From Pseudomonas sp. M47T1 (GTDB lineage Bacteria > Pseudomonadota > Gammaproteobacteria > Pseudomonadales > Pseudomonadaceae), in assembly GCF_000263855.1 (NCBI RefSeq), contig NZ_AJWX01000020.1:1-64000 (forward strand): a stretch of 64,000 nucleotides of DNA, given 5' to 3'. Under the pieces are notes generated by a model, which worked only from the letters and a program-made list of their open reading frames with translations, had not been told where the DNA came from and made no database searches. The position numbers and the translations under genes were made by a program. The stretch's first letter is position 1. Each line of letters opens with the position of its first letter. Below are positions 41,755-51,129 of this stretch, piece after piece.

Positions 41755-44109
41755 ATGCACCTTCTTCACCCGCAAGCCCGTTACCGGCCCTATACCCATG
41801 CGTCGGGCGGATGGGGCTCGGCGCAGTCAGTGATGACCATCCTGTGGCGCGAGCAGGCGCTGCAGCGTGCCCCACTGGCACTGCTGCGGCAAAACAAGCC
41901 CAACGGCTTTGCCTGCGTGAGCTGTGCCTGGGCCAAACCGGGCAACCCACATGCTCTGGAGTTCTGCGAAAACGGCGCGAAGGCCACCGCCTGGGAGTTA
42001 ACCACCTACCGGACCGGGCCCGATTTCTTCGAACAGCACACCTTGACCGAGCTGCGCGACTGGAGCGACTACGCTCTGGAACAGCATGGGCGCCTCACCC
42101 ATCCCCTGCGATACGACCCCGCGTCCGACCGCTACCTACCCACCCGTTGGGCACAGGCCTATCACGACATCGGTGCGCAACTACGCCAGCTGAGCCCCAA
42201 CGAGGTGGTGTTCTACGCCTCCGGCCGCGCCTCACTGGAAGCCTCGTTCATGTACCAACTACTGGCGCGTGCCTACGGCACCAACAACCTGCCGGACAGT
42301 TCCAACATGTGCCACGAAAGTACTTCGGTTGGCCTGCAGGAGAGCATTGGCGTACCCGTGGGGACGGTCACGCTGGCCGATTTCGAGCTTACCGACTGCC
42401 TGTTCTTCTTCGGCCAGAACGTGGGCAGCAACAGCCCCAGAATGCTCCATCCGCTGCAAGCGGCACGCAAGCGCGGGGTACCGGTCATCACCTTCAATCC
42501 GATTCGCGAACGTGGCCTGGAGCGCTTCGTCAACCCGCAATCACCTGGCGAAATGCTCGGCCCGCAGTCCACGGTGATCAGCACGCAATACCATCAAGTG
42601 GCGATCGGCGGTGACACCGCTGCAGTCATCGGCATGGCCAAGCACCTGCTGGCGATGGACCAGCTGGCGCGTGCCGACGGACAGCCTGCGGTGCTCGACC
42701 ACGACTTCATCGCCGAACACACCCAGGGCTTCGAAGCGTTTGTCGCCGAGGTGCAACGCCACCCCTGGGCCGAACTTGAACGGTGCTCTGGCTTGAGCCG
42801 CAGCGCGCTGGAAGCGGCAGCCACGGTGTACGCACGCAGCCAGCGAGTGATGGTGGTCTACGGCATGGGCATGACCCAGCATCGGCATGGCGTGGAGAAC
42901 GTGCAGATGCTGGTCAACCTGCTCCTGATGCGCGGCAACATCGGCAAACCAGGCGCCGGCATCTGCCCGGTGCGGGGCCACTCCAACGTGCAAGGCCAGC
43001 GCACCGTGGGCATCACCGAAGACCCGGCCAAAGTGCCAGGCGACAAGATTGAGCAGCTGTTCGGTTTCAAGGTGCCGCCACTCAAGGGCACCAGCACCGT
43101 CGATGCCTGCGCGGGGGTGATCGAGGGTAGCATCAAGGGGTTTATTGGCCTCGGCGGTAACTTTCTGCGCGCGGTGCCCGACACTCATCGTATGGAGCCG
43201 GCATGGTCCAACCTTGAGCTGCACGTAGAGGTGGCCACCAAACTCAACCGCACCCACCTGGTACCCGGCAAGCGGGCATGGCTGCTGCCCTGCCTGGGGC
43301 GCATCGAAATGGACCGTCAGGACGAGGTCGAACAGGTTTACAGCACCGAAGACAGCACCGGCTGCGTCCACGGCTGGAAAGGCACCAGCGAACCGGCTGG
43401 CGAGCACCTGCGATCCGAGGTAGCGATTATCGCCGGGCTGGCCGAAGCCACCCTTGGCGACCGCGTGCGCATCCCATGGGCCGCGTGGCGCCGGGACTAT
43501 GCCTTGATTCGCGCGGCAATCGGCGAGGTCTACCCGCAGATTTTCCACGACATGGAAAGCCGCATGTGGGAACCGGGTGGTTTCCACCGCCCACTGCCCG
43601 CCAGCCAGCGCCAGTGGAAGACCGACTCGGGCAAGGCGCAGTTCATTGCCCCGCGCAGCCTGAACGAGGACAGTGACGTTGAGATAGACCCTACCCGGCG
43701 CGACGTGCTGCAACTGATGACGATTCGCAGCAACGACCAGTTCAACACCACGGTGTACGGCTACGACGATCGCTTTCGTGGGGTGAAAGGCACCCGCAGC
43801 GTGATCTTCCTCAACCACAGTGACGTCATCCGCCTGGGCCTGGCGCCCGGTGACTGGGTAACGCTGCGCACGGCCATCGAGCCTGAGGTCAGGCGCCAGG
43901 TAGGCCCGTTCCAGATCATCGCGTACGACATCCCAGCGGGCTGCGCGGCCGCCTACTACCCGGAATGCAATGCATTGGTGCCGCTGTGGCATCACGCCGA
44001 ACGCAGCAAAGTGCCGGCGGCCAAGTCAGTGCCCATCACCCTGCACGCCGCCCTGCCTTCGGCTGCCGACCGGGCCCACGAACTTGCCCGGAGTGACCAG
44101 GTTGTTTGA
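41755..44109 (+). CDS. FdhF/YdeP-family molybdopterin oxidoreductase
   Basis: This 784-residue cytoplasmic molybdoenzyme of the YdeP branch carries CVSCAWAKPGNPHALEFCENG near residue 50 and YASGRASLEASFMYQLLAR, NVGSNSPRMLHPL and PVRGHSNVQGQRTVGI in the cofactor domains, and a C-terminal guanine-nucleotide domain (VKGTRSVIFLNHSDVIRLGL). The classic 4Fe-4S pattern is replaced by the CxxC...C set. In E. coli YdeP aids acid resistance, but its substrate is unknown. GAGG precedes the ATG at 41755. Confidence 0.85.
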   Translation: MHLLHPQARYRPYTHASGGWGSAQSVMTILWREQALQRAPLALLRQNKPNGFACVSCAWAKPGNPHALEFCENGAKATAWELTTYRTGPDFFEQHTLTELRDWSDYALEQHGRLTHPLRYDPASDRYLPTRWAQAYHDIGAQLRQLSPNEVVFYASGRASLEASFMYQLLARAYGTNNLPDSSNMCHESTSVGLQESIGVPVGTVTLADFELTDCLFFFGQNVGSNSPRMLHPLQAARKRGVPVITFNPIRERGLERFVNPQSPGEMLGPQSTVISTQYHQVAIGGDTAAVIGMAKHLLAMDQLARADGQPAVLDHDFIAEHTQGFEAFVAEVQRHPWAELERCSGLSRSALEAAATVYARSQRVMVVYGMGMTQHRHGVENVQMLVNLLLMRGNIGKPGAGICPVRGHSNVQGQRTVGITEDPAKVPGDKIEQLFGFKVPPLKGTSTVDACAGVIEGSIKGFIGLGGNFLRAVPDTHRMEPAWSNLELHVEVATKLNRTHLVPGKRAWLLPCLGRIEMDRQDEVEQVYSTEDSTGCVHGWKGTSEPAGEHLRSEVAIIAGLAEATLGDRVRIPWAAWRRDYALIRAAIGEVYPQIFHDMESRMWEPGGFHRPLPASQRQWKTDSGKAQFIAPRSLNEDSDVEIDPTRRDVLQLMTIRSNDQFNTTVYGYDDRFRGVKGTRSVIFLNHSDVIRLGLAPGDWVTLRTAIEPEVRRQVGPFQIIAYDIPAGCAAAYYPECNALVPLWHHAERSKVPAAKSVPITLHAALPSAADRAHELARSDQVV

Positions 44110-44260
44110 CCTGGCCAATGGGGCCACGGCGCTATTGGCCGTCCGTGTTCAGTTCGCCACCACCATCAGCTTTCACATCGTGCTGGCTGCCTTCAGCGAC
44201 CGCTTGTTAAAAGTGGTAGGGTCGGTGGCACAATAATCGTGAAAAAGAGGTTGCAGCACA

Positions 44261-45214
44261 ATGAAGATCCACCAGCTTCGTTCATTGCTGGCCATTTTCG
44301 AGAACGGCAGTATCCAGGAGGCATCCCGCGTCCTGCATATTTCCCAGCCGTCGCTGTCGCGCGGTATCAAGGAGCTCGAAACCGAGCTTGGCGTACACCT
44401 GCTGGTGCGCTCTAACCGCGGTATCACGTTGACCGAGTACGGTGAGCACTTGGTGTCCAGGGCAAGGCTGATCGTGGAGGAGGTACGGCGAGCCAAGGAC
44501 GAAATCGAAACGCTCAAGGGCAGCATGGACGGGCGCGTGGCCATCGGTGTGTCACCGGTGACGCCCAGCGCCCGATTTGTCGATTGCCTGACACGCTTTC
44601 GCCGGCGTTACCCCAACGTCAGCCTCGAAATCGAGGAAATGCGGCCGAACAAGCTGATCGAGGCGTTACGCGAGGGCCGATTAGACCTCGTGCTGACGTC
44701 CCACGGAAACCGCAACCTGGACGGTTTCAACTGCGTGGATCTGTATTACCAGCCCGGTGCGCTGGCGGTAAGGCATGATCACCCCTTGCGCGAATGCAGT
44801 TCATTGCCCCAATTGCGCGAACTGCCCTGGATCATGCCGGACCCACTTGCCGAATCGCCGTTGGTCAACTTCTTCAGGGACAACGGCCTGGCGCCCCCCA
44901 GGAACCTGTCAGCGTGCAACTCGCTTGTCATGTACCTAGAGCTTGCCACCTCAAATGACGCAGTCAGCTACTGGTCCTTGCGCCACTTGGCGCTAGGCAG
45001 CCTACGCAGCAGCCTGAAGGTGTTGCACATCCACGAAACCATTCCTGGCTTCAATATGGTAATGATCAGCCGCAGTGCCGATTACCTGACCCGGAAGCGG
45101 CTGCGCTGTCTGAAGAAATCGTCTATGAGTTTTTCGGCAACAAGAACATCCCTGCCCAGTGTATCGACCAGCACTTCCACGCGGCCGATGCATTGTCACC
45201 AGGGTACTGAGTAG
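44261..45214 (+). CDS. LysR-family regulator with C-terminal frameshift
   Basis: The winged helix (LRSLLAIFENGSIQEASRVL, SQPSLSRGIKELETELG) and effector domain are normal up to DYLTR near base 45092. There the reading frame changes and the last 40 residues are low complexity. Adding one G at 45093 restores EAAALSEEIVYEFFGNKNIP and a stop at 45210 (316 residues). The gene is either a recent C-terminal mutant or carries a consensus error. Its target is unknown. It follows the YdeP gene and faces the decayed region. Confidence 0.8.
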   Translation: MKIHQLRSLLAIFENGSIQEASRVLHISQPSLSRGIKELETELGVHLLVRSNRGITLTEYGEHLVSRARLIVEEVRRAKDEIETLKGSMDGRVAIGVSPVTPSARFVDCLTRFRRRYPNVSLEIEEMRPNKLIEALREGRLDLVLTSHGNRNLDGFNCVDLYYQPGALAVRHDHPLRECSSLPQLRELPWIMPDPLAESPLVNFFRDNGLAPPRNLSACNSLVMYLELATSNDAVSYWSLRHLALGSLRSSLKVLHIHETIPGFNMVMISRSADYLTRKRLRCLKKSSMSFSATRTSLPSVSTSTSTRPMHCHQGTE

Positions 45215-45315
45215 CCTTCAAAAAATGAATGGGTATACGAACACTCGATTACGGGTTTGCGATGTGCTTTGGCATGCTTTGGACAGCGCCAGAACTCGTC
45301 CAAGGAGCAAACCCC

Positions 45316-45414
45316 ATGATCGTGCAAGCTTTCAACCTGATTCCCGAAATTGAAGCATCCCTCGCCGACTTTACCGCTATCCGCCAACACATCCACCAGT
45401 ACCCCGTTGTCTGA
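45316..45414 (+). pseudogene. N-terminal fragment of an M20-type amidohydrolase
   Basis: After AAGGAG, the ATG at 45316 opens FNLIPEIEASLADFTAIRQH followed by IHQYP, which looks like the start of hippurate-hydrolase-type M20 amidohydrolases (expected IHQHPE next). The frame stops at 45412-45414 after 32 residues, and no remainder follows. It is a truncated relic. Confidence 0.55.
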
Positions 45415-45639
45415 AGGAATAAGGGCATTATCGACCATTGACGGTGTGTTCCTGAAGTTTTTAAGCAAGGGTGGCGCTGATACCTTATAAAATAGCAAAG
45501 AAACAGATCATCTAGCGATTTTCTCAAGGCGAACTGATTTGAAAGCGAGGGGGAAATGAGAACGGCTCTGGCAACAGCTCCGGCTGGCGTACCTTGGACG
45601 TGCGCCTGACTCGCCGCCATCGCGGCCATTGATAAGGCG

Positions 45640-45835
45640 GATGCCAGGCTTGGCGTCCCCGCCCCCGGGGCAGGCGTAGGAAGCAACCCGCCAAAGTCAT
45701 GCGTGTACCTATTGCTTAACTCGGCGTAAAAATAGCGCAGCGTCCAGGTGGGCGACCACCGATAATCAGCGCTCACAAAATCGAGCCGGGTCGCAAAGCC
45801 GCAGTGAAGGCCATGCCCCCTACTGTGAGGCCGTC
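45640..45835 (-). pseudogene. Internal fragment of an OprD-family porin
   Basis: On the minus strand the frame reads ATRLDFVSADYRWSPTWTLR then YFYAELSNRYTHDFGGLL, matching the style of OprD-family substrate-specific porins. There is no start, signal peptide or C-terminal Phe. What follows (PGAGTPSLASALSMAAMAAS) is unlike a barrel. It is a remnant next to the Rieske genes. Confidence 0.5.
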
Positions 45836-45891
45836 CAGTCTATTGACCAGACAACACAGCCAATGGCAGCCCTGGCCCCCTCGCTATGCAC

Positions 45892-46971
45892 TCAACGGCT
45901 GGCGTGACGCAACCGCTCGATCATCTTGCGCGCTCGATTGGCGCCTACATCCACATGAATATCGATCATCGGGCGCGTGCCGAAGCGGCACATGTTCTGG
46001 TATTGGGCCTCGATCACCACCTTGTCTTCGTCAAAGGTGAGCGCGGTCTGCTCAATGACCTTGGCCTTGATGGCTTCGTGGTCGGTTTTTGGATTGGTGG
46101 CCATGGTCCAGAAGTAGTGGCTGGTGGTATCGGTTTCCGGAGTGACGCCATGAAAGCCGCGCATGTGGAAGCCGCCCCGTTGCGGATCATCCAGATCGTC
46201 AGTGTTGGCGTCTACCGCGCCCGTCCAAATGCGCAGGTGACTGACGTGAAACTCGATCTGCTGCCAGCGGTCGACGCGATCCTTGAAGGGGTAGGCGGCG
46301 ACGTAGGTGGGGGGCGGAACCGAGTCCGGCATATGCCGGGTGACCGTCACCGACATGTCGTCACTTTCGACCTTCATTTTGGCGTTCATGTGGACGCTTG
46401 CGTTACCGCCGATGGTGCGTAGATGCACGTAGCCCAGATGGCTGAGGTCCATCAGGTTGTCATGGATAAGCTGGTACGGCGCATCGTAGTGGTACACGTC
46501 ACCGTCGTACAGGTATTGGCCACTGCTGTGCACGTCGTAAGCGGGTGGCTCGCAGGTCGGTTCGGGGTGTTGGCTGCTACCGAACCATATCCACACGATC
46601 TGATCACGCTCCTGCACATGAAAGGCTGGGACCTGGGCCTTGCCGGGAATCTTGTCCTGCCCGGGAATTTCGATGCACTTGCCTTCGCCATTGAAGAGCA
46701 ATCCGTGATAACCGCAGCGAAGGCCCCGCGCTTCCAGGGTGCCATTGGACAACGGCAATGCACGGTGACAGCAACGGTCTTCGAGCGCGGCCGCCTGGCC
46801 ATCTGACGTGCGAAACAGCACCACGGGCGTGTTCAACAAGGTGCGCGCGACGGGTTTGTCGGTGAGCTGCCAGCCCAATGCGGCCACGTACCACTGATCG
46901 AGGGGAAAGCTGGGCAAAGACGGTATCGCCGGTACTTCGTCACCAAGGGCTTGGCTGCCAGGGGCGTTCAT
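45892..46971 (-). CDS. VanA-like Rieske aromatic oxygenase, large subunit
   Basis: This 359-residue oxygenase has a Rieske centre (RCCHRALPLS with CGYHGLLF) and a mononuclear iron site (NLMDLSHLGYVHL), and the overall layout of vanillate O-demethylase VanA. It has an extra N-terminal 20 residues (MNAPGSQALGDEVPAIPSLP). With the downstream-encoded reductase it should demethylate or hydroxylate an aromatic acid. The substrate is not indicated, and the MarR neighbour differs from the GntR regulator of typical vanAB. Confidence 0.82.
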   Translation of the reverse strand: MNAPGSQALGDEVPAIPSLPSFPLDQWYVAALGWQLTDKPVARTLLNTPVVLFRTSDGQAAALEDRCCHRALPLSNGTLEARGLRCGYHGLLFNGEGKCIEIPGQDKIPGKAQVPAFHVQERDQIVWIWFGSSQHPEPTCEPPAYDVHSSGQYLYDGDVYHYDAPYQLIHDNLMDLSHLGYVHLRTIGGNASVHMNAKMKVESDDMSVTVTRHMPDSVPPPTYVAAYPFKDRVDRWQQIEFHVSHLRIWTGAVDANTDDLDDPQRGGFHMRGFHGVTPETDTTSHYFWTMATNPKTDHEAIKAKVIEQTALTFDEDKVVIEAQYQNMCRFGTRPMIDIHVDVGANRARKMIERLRHASR

Positions 46972-47009
46972 GGTGTTCTCCCGTGAATTAATAGGTGTCA
47001 GGGTTCAGT

Positions 47010-47963
47010 TCAAAGGTCCAGCACCAGGCAAGGCGTCTTGGCCCGCGAACAGCACGGTGTGAATTGATCGTTGCTGGCATGCTCGGCGTCGGTCATGAAC
47101 TGATCGCGATGATCGGGGGTGCCCTGCAACACCCGGGTGATACAGGCGCCGCACACGCCTTGCTCACAGGAGGTCTCGATGTGGATGCCGGCTTCGTCCA
47201 GCACCTCGAACACCGAGCGATCAGCCGGAATCCGGAAGACCTTGCCTGACCGCGCGAGCTGGACATCGAAGGCTTGATCGGCGCCAGGGTCAACCGGCGC
47301 CGCAGTAAAGAACTCACGATGCACCTGGGCCTGCGGCCAACCCGCTGCTGCGGCGCAACCGAGGATGTAATCCATGAAGCCACCCGGACCGCACACATAA
47401 ATGTGCCCCCCCGGATCGGGGGTTTGCAGTAACGCGCGAGCATCCAGTGTCGATGGCTCCGTGCTGCTGTCGTCGTGCAGCACGACCCGGCCGGCAAACG
47501 CCGCGCGGGCGAGCTCATCGAGAAACGCCGCGTGATCCGGGGAACGGAAGCAGTAATGCAGCTCGAAATCCGCACCCTGGCGCGCTAGCTCATGGGCCAT
47601 GGCCAGCAGGGGCGTGATACCGATTCCGCCGGCAATCAGCAGATGCCTGGCCCCATCGCCCACCAGTGGGAAGAGGTTGCGCGGCTCGCTGATGTGCAAG
47701 GTATGGCCCTGCTGCACCCACTCATGCATCGCTTGCGAACCGCCGCGCGACGAAGGATCCTTGAGCACACCGATCAGATAGCGGTGACGCTCCTGCGGTG
47801 CATTGCATAGCGAATACTGGCGAACGACACCGCTGGGCAAATGCACATCGACATGGGCGCCCGCAGTGAAAGCAGGCAACAGCTCACCATTGGCAAGGCA
47901 CAGTTCGAAACTGCAGATCCCGTCCGCGACGGTGGATTTACGATTGACTAAAACCTGAAGCAT
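47010..47963 (-). CDS. VanB-like oxygenase reductase
   Basis: This 317-residue PDR/VanB-family reductase has an FMN domain (RQYSLCNAP), an NAD domain (AGGIGITPLLAMA, YVCGPGGFMDYI) and a C-terminal 2Fe-2S ferredoxin (SCEQGVCGACITRVL, then PCCSRA). It supplies electrons to the Rieske oxygenase encoded 38 bp downstream. The ATG at 47963 follows GGAGGG. Confidence 0.9.
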   Translation of the reverse strand: MLQVLVNRKSTVADGICSFELCLANGELLPAFTAGAHVDVHLPSGVVRQYSLCNAPQERHRYLIGVLKDPSSRGGSQAMHEWVQQGHTLHISEPRNLFPLVGDGARHLLIAGGIGITPLLAMAHELARQGADFELHYCFRSPDHAAFLDELARAAFAGRVVLHDDSSTEPSTLDARALLQTPDPGGHIYVCGPGGFMDYILGCAAAAGWPQAQVHREFFTAAPVDPGADQAFDVQLARSGKVFRIPADRSVFEVLDEAGIHIETSCEQGVCGACITRVLQGTPDHRDQFMTDAEHASNDQFTPCCSRAKTPCLVLDL

Positions 47964-48246
47964 GAGACAGCCCTCCACACTCAACAGTGGCTGCAAGAAG
48001 CGAACGAAGATTGAGCTAGCGCGTTGGCGTTATGGCGGGCTGGCGGCTGCTGGAAGACGGCGCAGAACCTGGGAATTGGCAATACGGCTCATTGAGGACT
48101 ACCTGATAGTTATTTTTGTAGAGGCGGCTGTCGCTTATGATGCGAGCAGCCCACGCACTGTGCGTGGCTGGAAGTAGAATCCAATTATCTGGTTGCGGTG
48201 TCAACTAGTTTTTCAGGCCATTCATCATCCTTCAAGGCATCTCCCC

Positions 48247-48720
48247 ATGGTGGAAACCAACACGCTGGATCTCAATCGTTACGTTCCAGCCATGCTCACC
48301 TTCTTGGCAAACAAGCTGGCCACGGGCGCTTCCCTCAGTTACCGCAAGCATTTCGGTATTGGCGTCGTCGAATGGCGCTTGATTGCCCTACTGGCGGTGG
48401 AAGACAAGATCACCGCCAATCGCATCTGTCAGGTCATTGGTCTGGATAAAAGCGCGGTCAGCCGATCGCTGCAGGTCCTGGAGGCGGCGGGGCGAATTTC
48501 GGGCCAGGTTGACAGCAAGGATGCACGCCGCTACGCCGTCAGCCTCACGGCCGAGGGCAAAGCGCTGCATGACCGAGTGCTTGAGGTTGCGCTGGAGCGA
48601 GAGCGGCGCCTGCTCAGTGATCTATCGCCAGCAGAGGTCGATACCTTGGTCGACCTGCTGGGACGCCTGCAAACAAAGGTGTCCTATGTTAACGACTATG
48701 ACCCGCCCGCAGACTGTTGA
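48247..48720 (+). CDS. MarR-family regulator, divergent from the Rieske pair
   Basis: This 157-residue winged-helix protein (WRLIALLAVEDKITANRICQ, LDKSAVSRSLQVLEAAG, DARRYAVSLTAEGKALHD) is a clear MarR member. The ATG at 48247 opens MVETNTLDLNRY. The 283-bp divergent gap to the reductase gene should hold its operator. It probably represses the oxygenase genes until the aromatic substrate or its CoA ester binds. Confidence 0.85.
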   Translation: MVETNTLDLNRYVPAMLTFLANKLATGASLSYRKHFGIGVVEWRLIALLAVEDKITANRICQVIGLDKSAVSRSLQVLEAAGRISGQVDSKDARRYAVSLTAEGKALHDRVLEVALERERRLLSDLSPAEVDTLVDLLGRLQTKVSYVNDYDPPADC

Positions 48721-48997
48721 TTCACCCAATCGTCGCCGATGCCCAGGCACTGGCTGAGGCACAAACCCCAACCGCTCCATACCGACCACCCGCGAAATCC
48801 GATGCACGCGGGCTGCATAATATCGGGAATGGATTTTGCTTGGTCCAAACGCCTGCCGCACAATACAGCAACTTATTTGTGCGGCTAACCGCTCAACACT
48901 CAGGCTTGCCTTTGCTTCCCCATCGGGTGGCAACGTAGCCGCTGGTGCGATCCACCGGCGCTGCGCCAAACGGGCGGCCCTCCCACAAGGAAAAGCA

Positions 48998-49666
48998 ATG
49001 CATCACGTCGAACAGCGAAAAGATGAGAGAGCCCCACCACCCTTTTCAGAAGATCTGACCGAGGCCGTGAAACCCTATCCCCAACATAGTGCACTGGATG
49101 ATGCATACGGCATGTTCATCGGGATTGCCCTGGCCGCAACCGGCATCGCCATTCTGGGTAAAAGCGGGCTGATCACGGGCGGCATCGCGGGGATGGCCCT
49201 GCTCGTTTCTTTCATCACCCAGTACACGCCCTCGGTGCTGGTGCCCGTCATCAACATTCCCTTTCTGCTGTTTGCCCTGGTCAGCATGGGCCGCTCATTC
49301 ACCCTGAAGAGCGTTATCGTCAGCCTTGCCTTGGGATTAGGCATCAGCCTGGTCAGTCCAGTGCTCAACCTCTCCGGCATACACGCTGGTATAGGTTCCA
49401 TACTAGGGGGCACCTTCCTGGGCATGGGCATCCTTTGCCTGGCTCGCCATAACGCATCGGTGGGGGGCACTGGCGCCGTCGTGCTGTGGGTTCAACGGCG
49501 CTTCTCCATCAACGCCGGCGTCTCGCAGTTGGCATGCGACTGTGCGCTGTTTCTGGTGGCAGCCATTTATCTACCGCTCGAGAAGCTGGCCTGGTCGTTC
49601 GTGGGCACATTGGCGATGAATTTCATTCTGATCAGTTGGCACAAACCGGGGCGGTACCGAGGTTAG
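48998..49666 (+). CDS. YitT-like multi-pass membrane protein
   Basis: This 222-residue protein has five or six helices (YGMFIGIALAATGIAILGKS, GLITGGIAGMALLVSFITQY, VIVSLALGLGISLVSPV, ILGGTFLGMGILCLARH, LACDCALFLVAAIYLPL). GGIAGMALL and SVGGTGAV repeats are typical of the YitT/DUF161 family, whose function is unknown. AAGGAAAA precedes the ATG. Confidence 0.75.
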   Translation: MHHVEQRKDERAPPPFSEDLTEAVKPYPQHSALDDAYGMFIGIALAATGIAILGKSGLITGGIAGMALLVSFITQYTPSVLVPVINIPFLLFALVSMGRSFTLKSVIVSLALGLGISLVSPVLNLSGIHAGIGSILGGTFLGMGILCLARHNASVGGTGAVVLWVQRRFSINAGVSQLACDCALFLVAAIYLPLEKLAWSFVGTLAMNFILISWHKPGRYRG

Positions 49667-49792
49667 GAGGGCTGGCTTCAGGCCAGCTTACGTCACGTGG
49701 GCACCTCATCGAAGGGTCTGCGACCAAGCCGGCCCGGCACCAGTTGAATGATGCCGTCCCACCCTAAGAGCCATGCCCACCAGCAATGCCTC

Positions 49793-51016
49793 TCACGCTT
49801 CACCTTCCACCCGAAATGGACACAGTGCCTGCGCAACCTGCCGGTGGCCTTGGGGGAATCCATGTACCCGCGCCCGAAACGCGATGGCCAGGCTGATCAA
49901 CAGCAACACCAGCACTACCCCTGGAAACGTACTCACTCCCCATCGGCCTAATATCACACCCCCCAGCAGCCCACCGACAGCGATCGCGCTGTTCCAGACC
50001 ACAACGTTCATGGAGAGGGCTACGTCGACGCCCTCCCCTGCAGCGTCGGCCAGTGCTGTTTGCAGCAAGGTTGCTGCACCGCCAAAGGTCAGCCCCCAGA
50101 TGAAGACACCGGCAAACATCACCTCGGCCGAGCCTGAAAACAACCCAAAGACAAGCGATACCGCGGCGAACATCGCAAGGCTGGCCAACACTGCGGTTCG
50201 CATATGACGATCGATCAGCCGGCCCGTGAGCGCGATTCCCACCAGCGCCGCGATACCAAACACGAGCAGCACCACATCAACCTGGCTGCCGAGCCCGGCG
50301 CTGGAAACAAAGGGCGCCACGTAGGTATAAAGAATGTTGTGGGCCAACATCCAGGTGAAGACCACGCCCAATACCGAGCGCACACCTGGCGTGGACACTA
50401 CCTGACGCAACGCCATGCGCTGTGAGGATGATTGGCCGGGGTAGTCAGGCACTTTGATCAGTACCCAGGCGATCAATATCAGGGTTAAACCGGACATCAC
50501 GGTGAATGCCAGGCGCCAACCTAGCCAGCCGCCCAGCCAGGTGCCCAGCGGCACGCCCAGGGACAGCGCGACGGGTGTGCCTACCATGGCTACGGCCAAT
50601 GCACGCCCCTGCAGCACGGGGGCAACCATGCGCCGCGCATACCCCGCGATCAGGCTCCAGGCCAAGCCCGCCGATACCCCGGCGAAGAACCGTGCCATCA
50701 GCGTCACCCAGTAATCGGAGGACAGTGCCGTGATGGTATTGAACACCAGGAAGCCGATAACCGTCATCAGCAACACCGTCCTGCGCCGCCAGCTTCGCGT
50801 GGCAATGGTCAAGGGTATGGCTGCCAGCAACGACCCCACCGCATACGCGGTGACCAGTTGCCCCGCCAGCGACGCGGAGATCCCCAAGCCATGGGCAATT
50901 TCAGGCAACAACCCCGCCGGTAACGTCTCGGTCACGATGCAAATGAAGCCAGCCATGGCCAGCGCAAGCAACGCCCCCAGAGGAAGCCCCCCGCCCTCTT
51001 GCTGTTCTTCAACCAT
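49793..51016 (-). CDS. MFS drug-efflux-type transporter
   Basis: This 407-residue, 12-helix transporter of the DHA1 type has the motif ETLPAGLLPEIAHGLGIS in helix 1 and a proline/glycine-rich antiporter helix 5 (AVAMVGTPVALSLGVPLGTWLG). The layout fits AraJ/YdhP-like exporters of sugars or drugs. GAGAGGGA precedes the ATG. A TetR gene is divergent, as is common for repressor-efflux pairs. The substrate is unknown. Confidence 0.85.
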   Translation of the reverse strand: MVEEQQEGGGLPLGALLALAMAGFICIVTETLPAGLLPEIAHGLGISASLAGQLVTAYAVGSLLAAIPLTIATRSWRRRTVLLMTVIGFLVFNTITALSSDYWVTLMARFFAGVSAGLAWSLIAGYARRMVAPVLQGRALAVAMVGTPVALSLGVPLGTWLGGWLGWRLAFTVMSGLTLILIAWVLIKVPDYPGQSSSQRMALRQVVSTPGVRSVLGVVFTWMLAHNILYTYVAPFVSSAGLGSQVDVVLLVFGIAALVGIALTGRLIDRHMRTAVLASLAMFAAVSLVFGLFSGSAEVMFAGVFIWGLTFGGAATLLQTALADAAGEGVDVALSMNVVVWNSAIAVGGLLGGVILGRWGVSTFPGVVLVLLLISLAIAFRARVHGFPQGHRQVAQALCPFRVEGEA

Positions 51017-51030
51017 TTTTTCCCTCTCCC

Positions 51031-51102
51031 TACTAATAGATCGATCGGTACAAATATAGGGACAGGCGAAGCACTGGTCAACGATTTATGTATCGATTAG
51101 TA
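51031..51102. promoter_or_regulatory. Inverted-repeat operator between MFS and TetR genes
   Basis: TACTAAT (51031-51037) and ATTAGTA (51096-51102) are inverted, each flanked by an inner ATCGAT. They lie in the 113-bp divergent promoter region and are likely TetR sites. Confidence 0.5.
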
Positions 51103-51129
51103 TTTATCTCATTCCATAAGGGGGTTTAC

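Noticed and set aside
42541..43995. 484-residue minus-strand frame
   Set aside because: It is antisense to the YdeP-type gene, with no ribosome site or family features.
45196..45498. 100-residue minus-strand frame as a gene
   Set aside because: It overlaps the M20 fragment, has no ribosome site and looks like random sequence from a decayed region.
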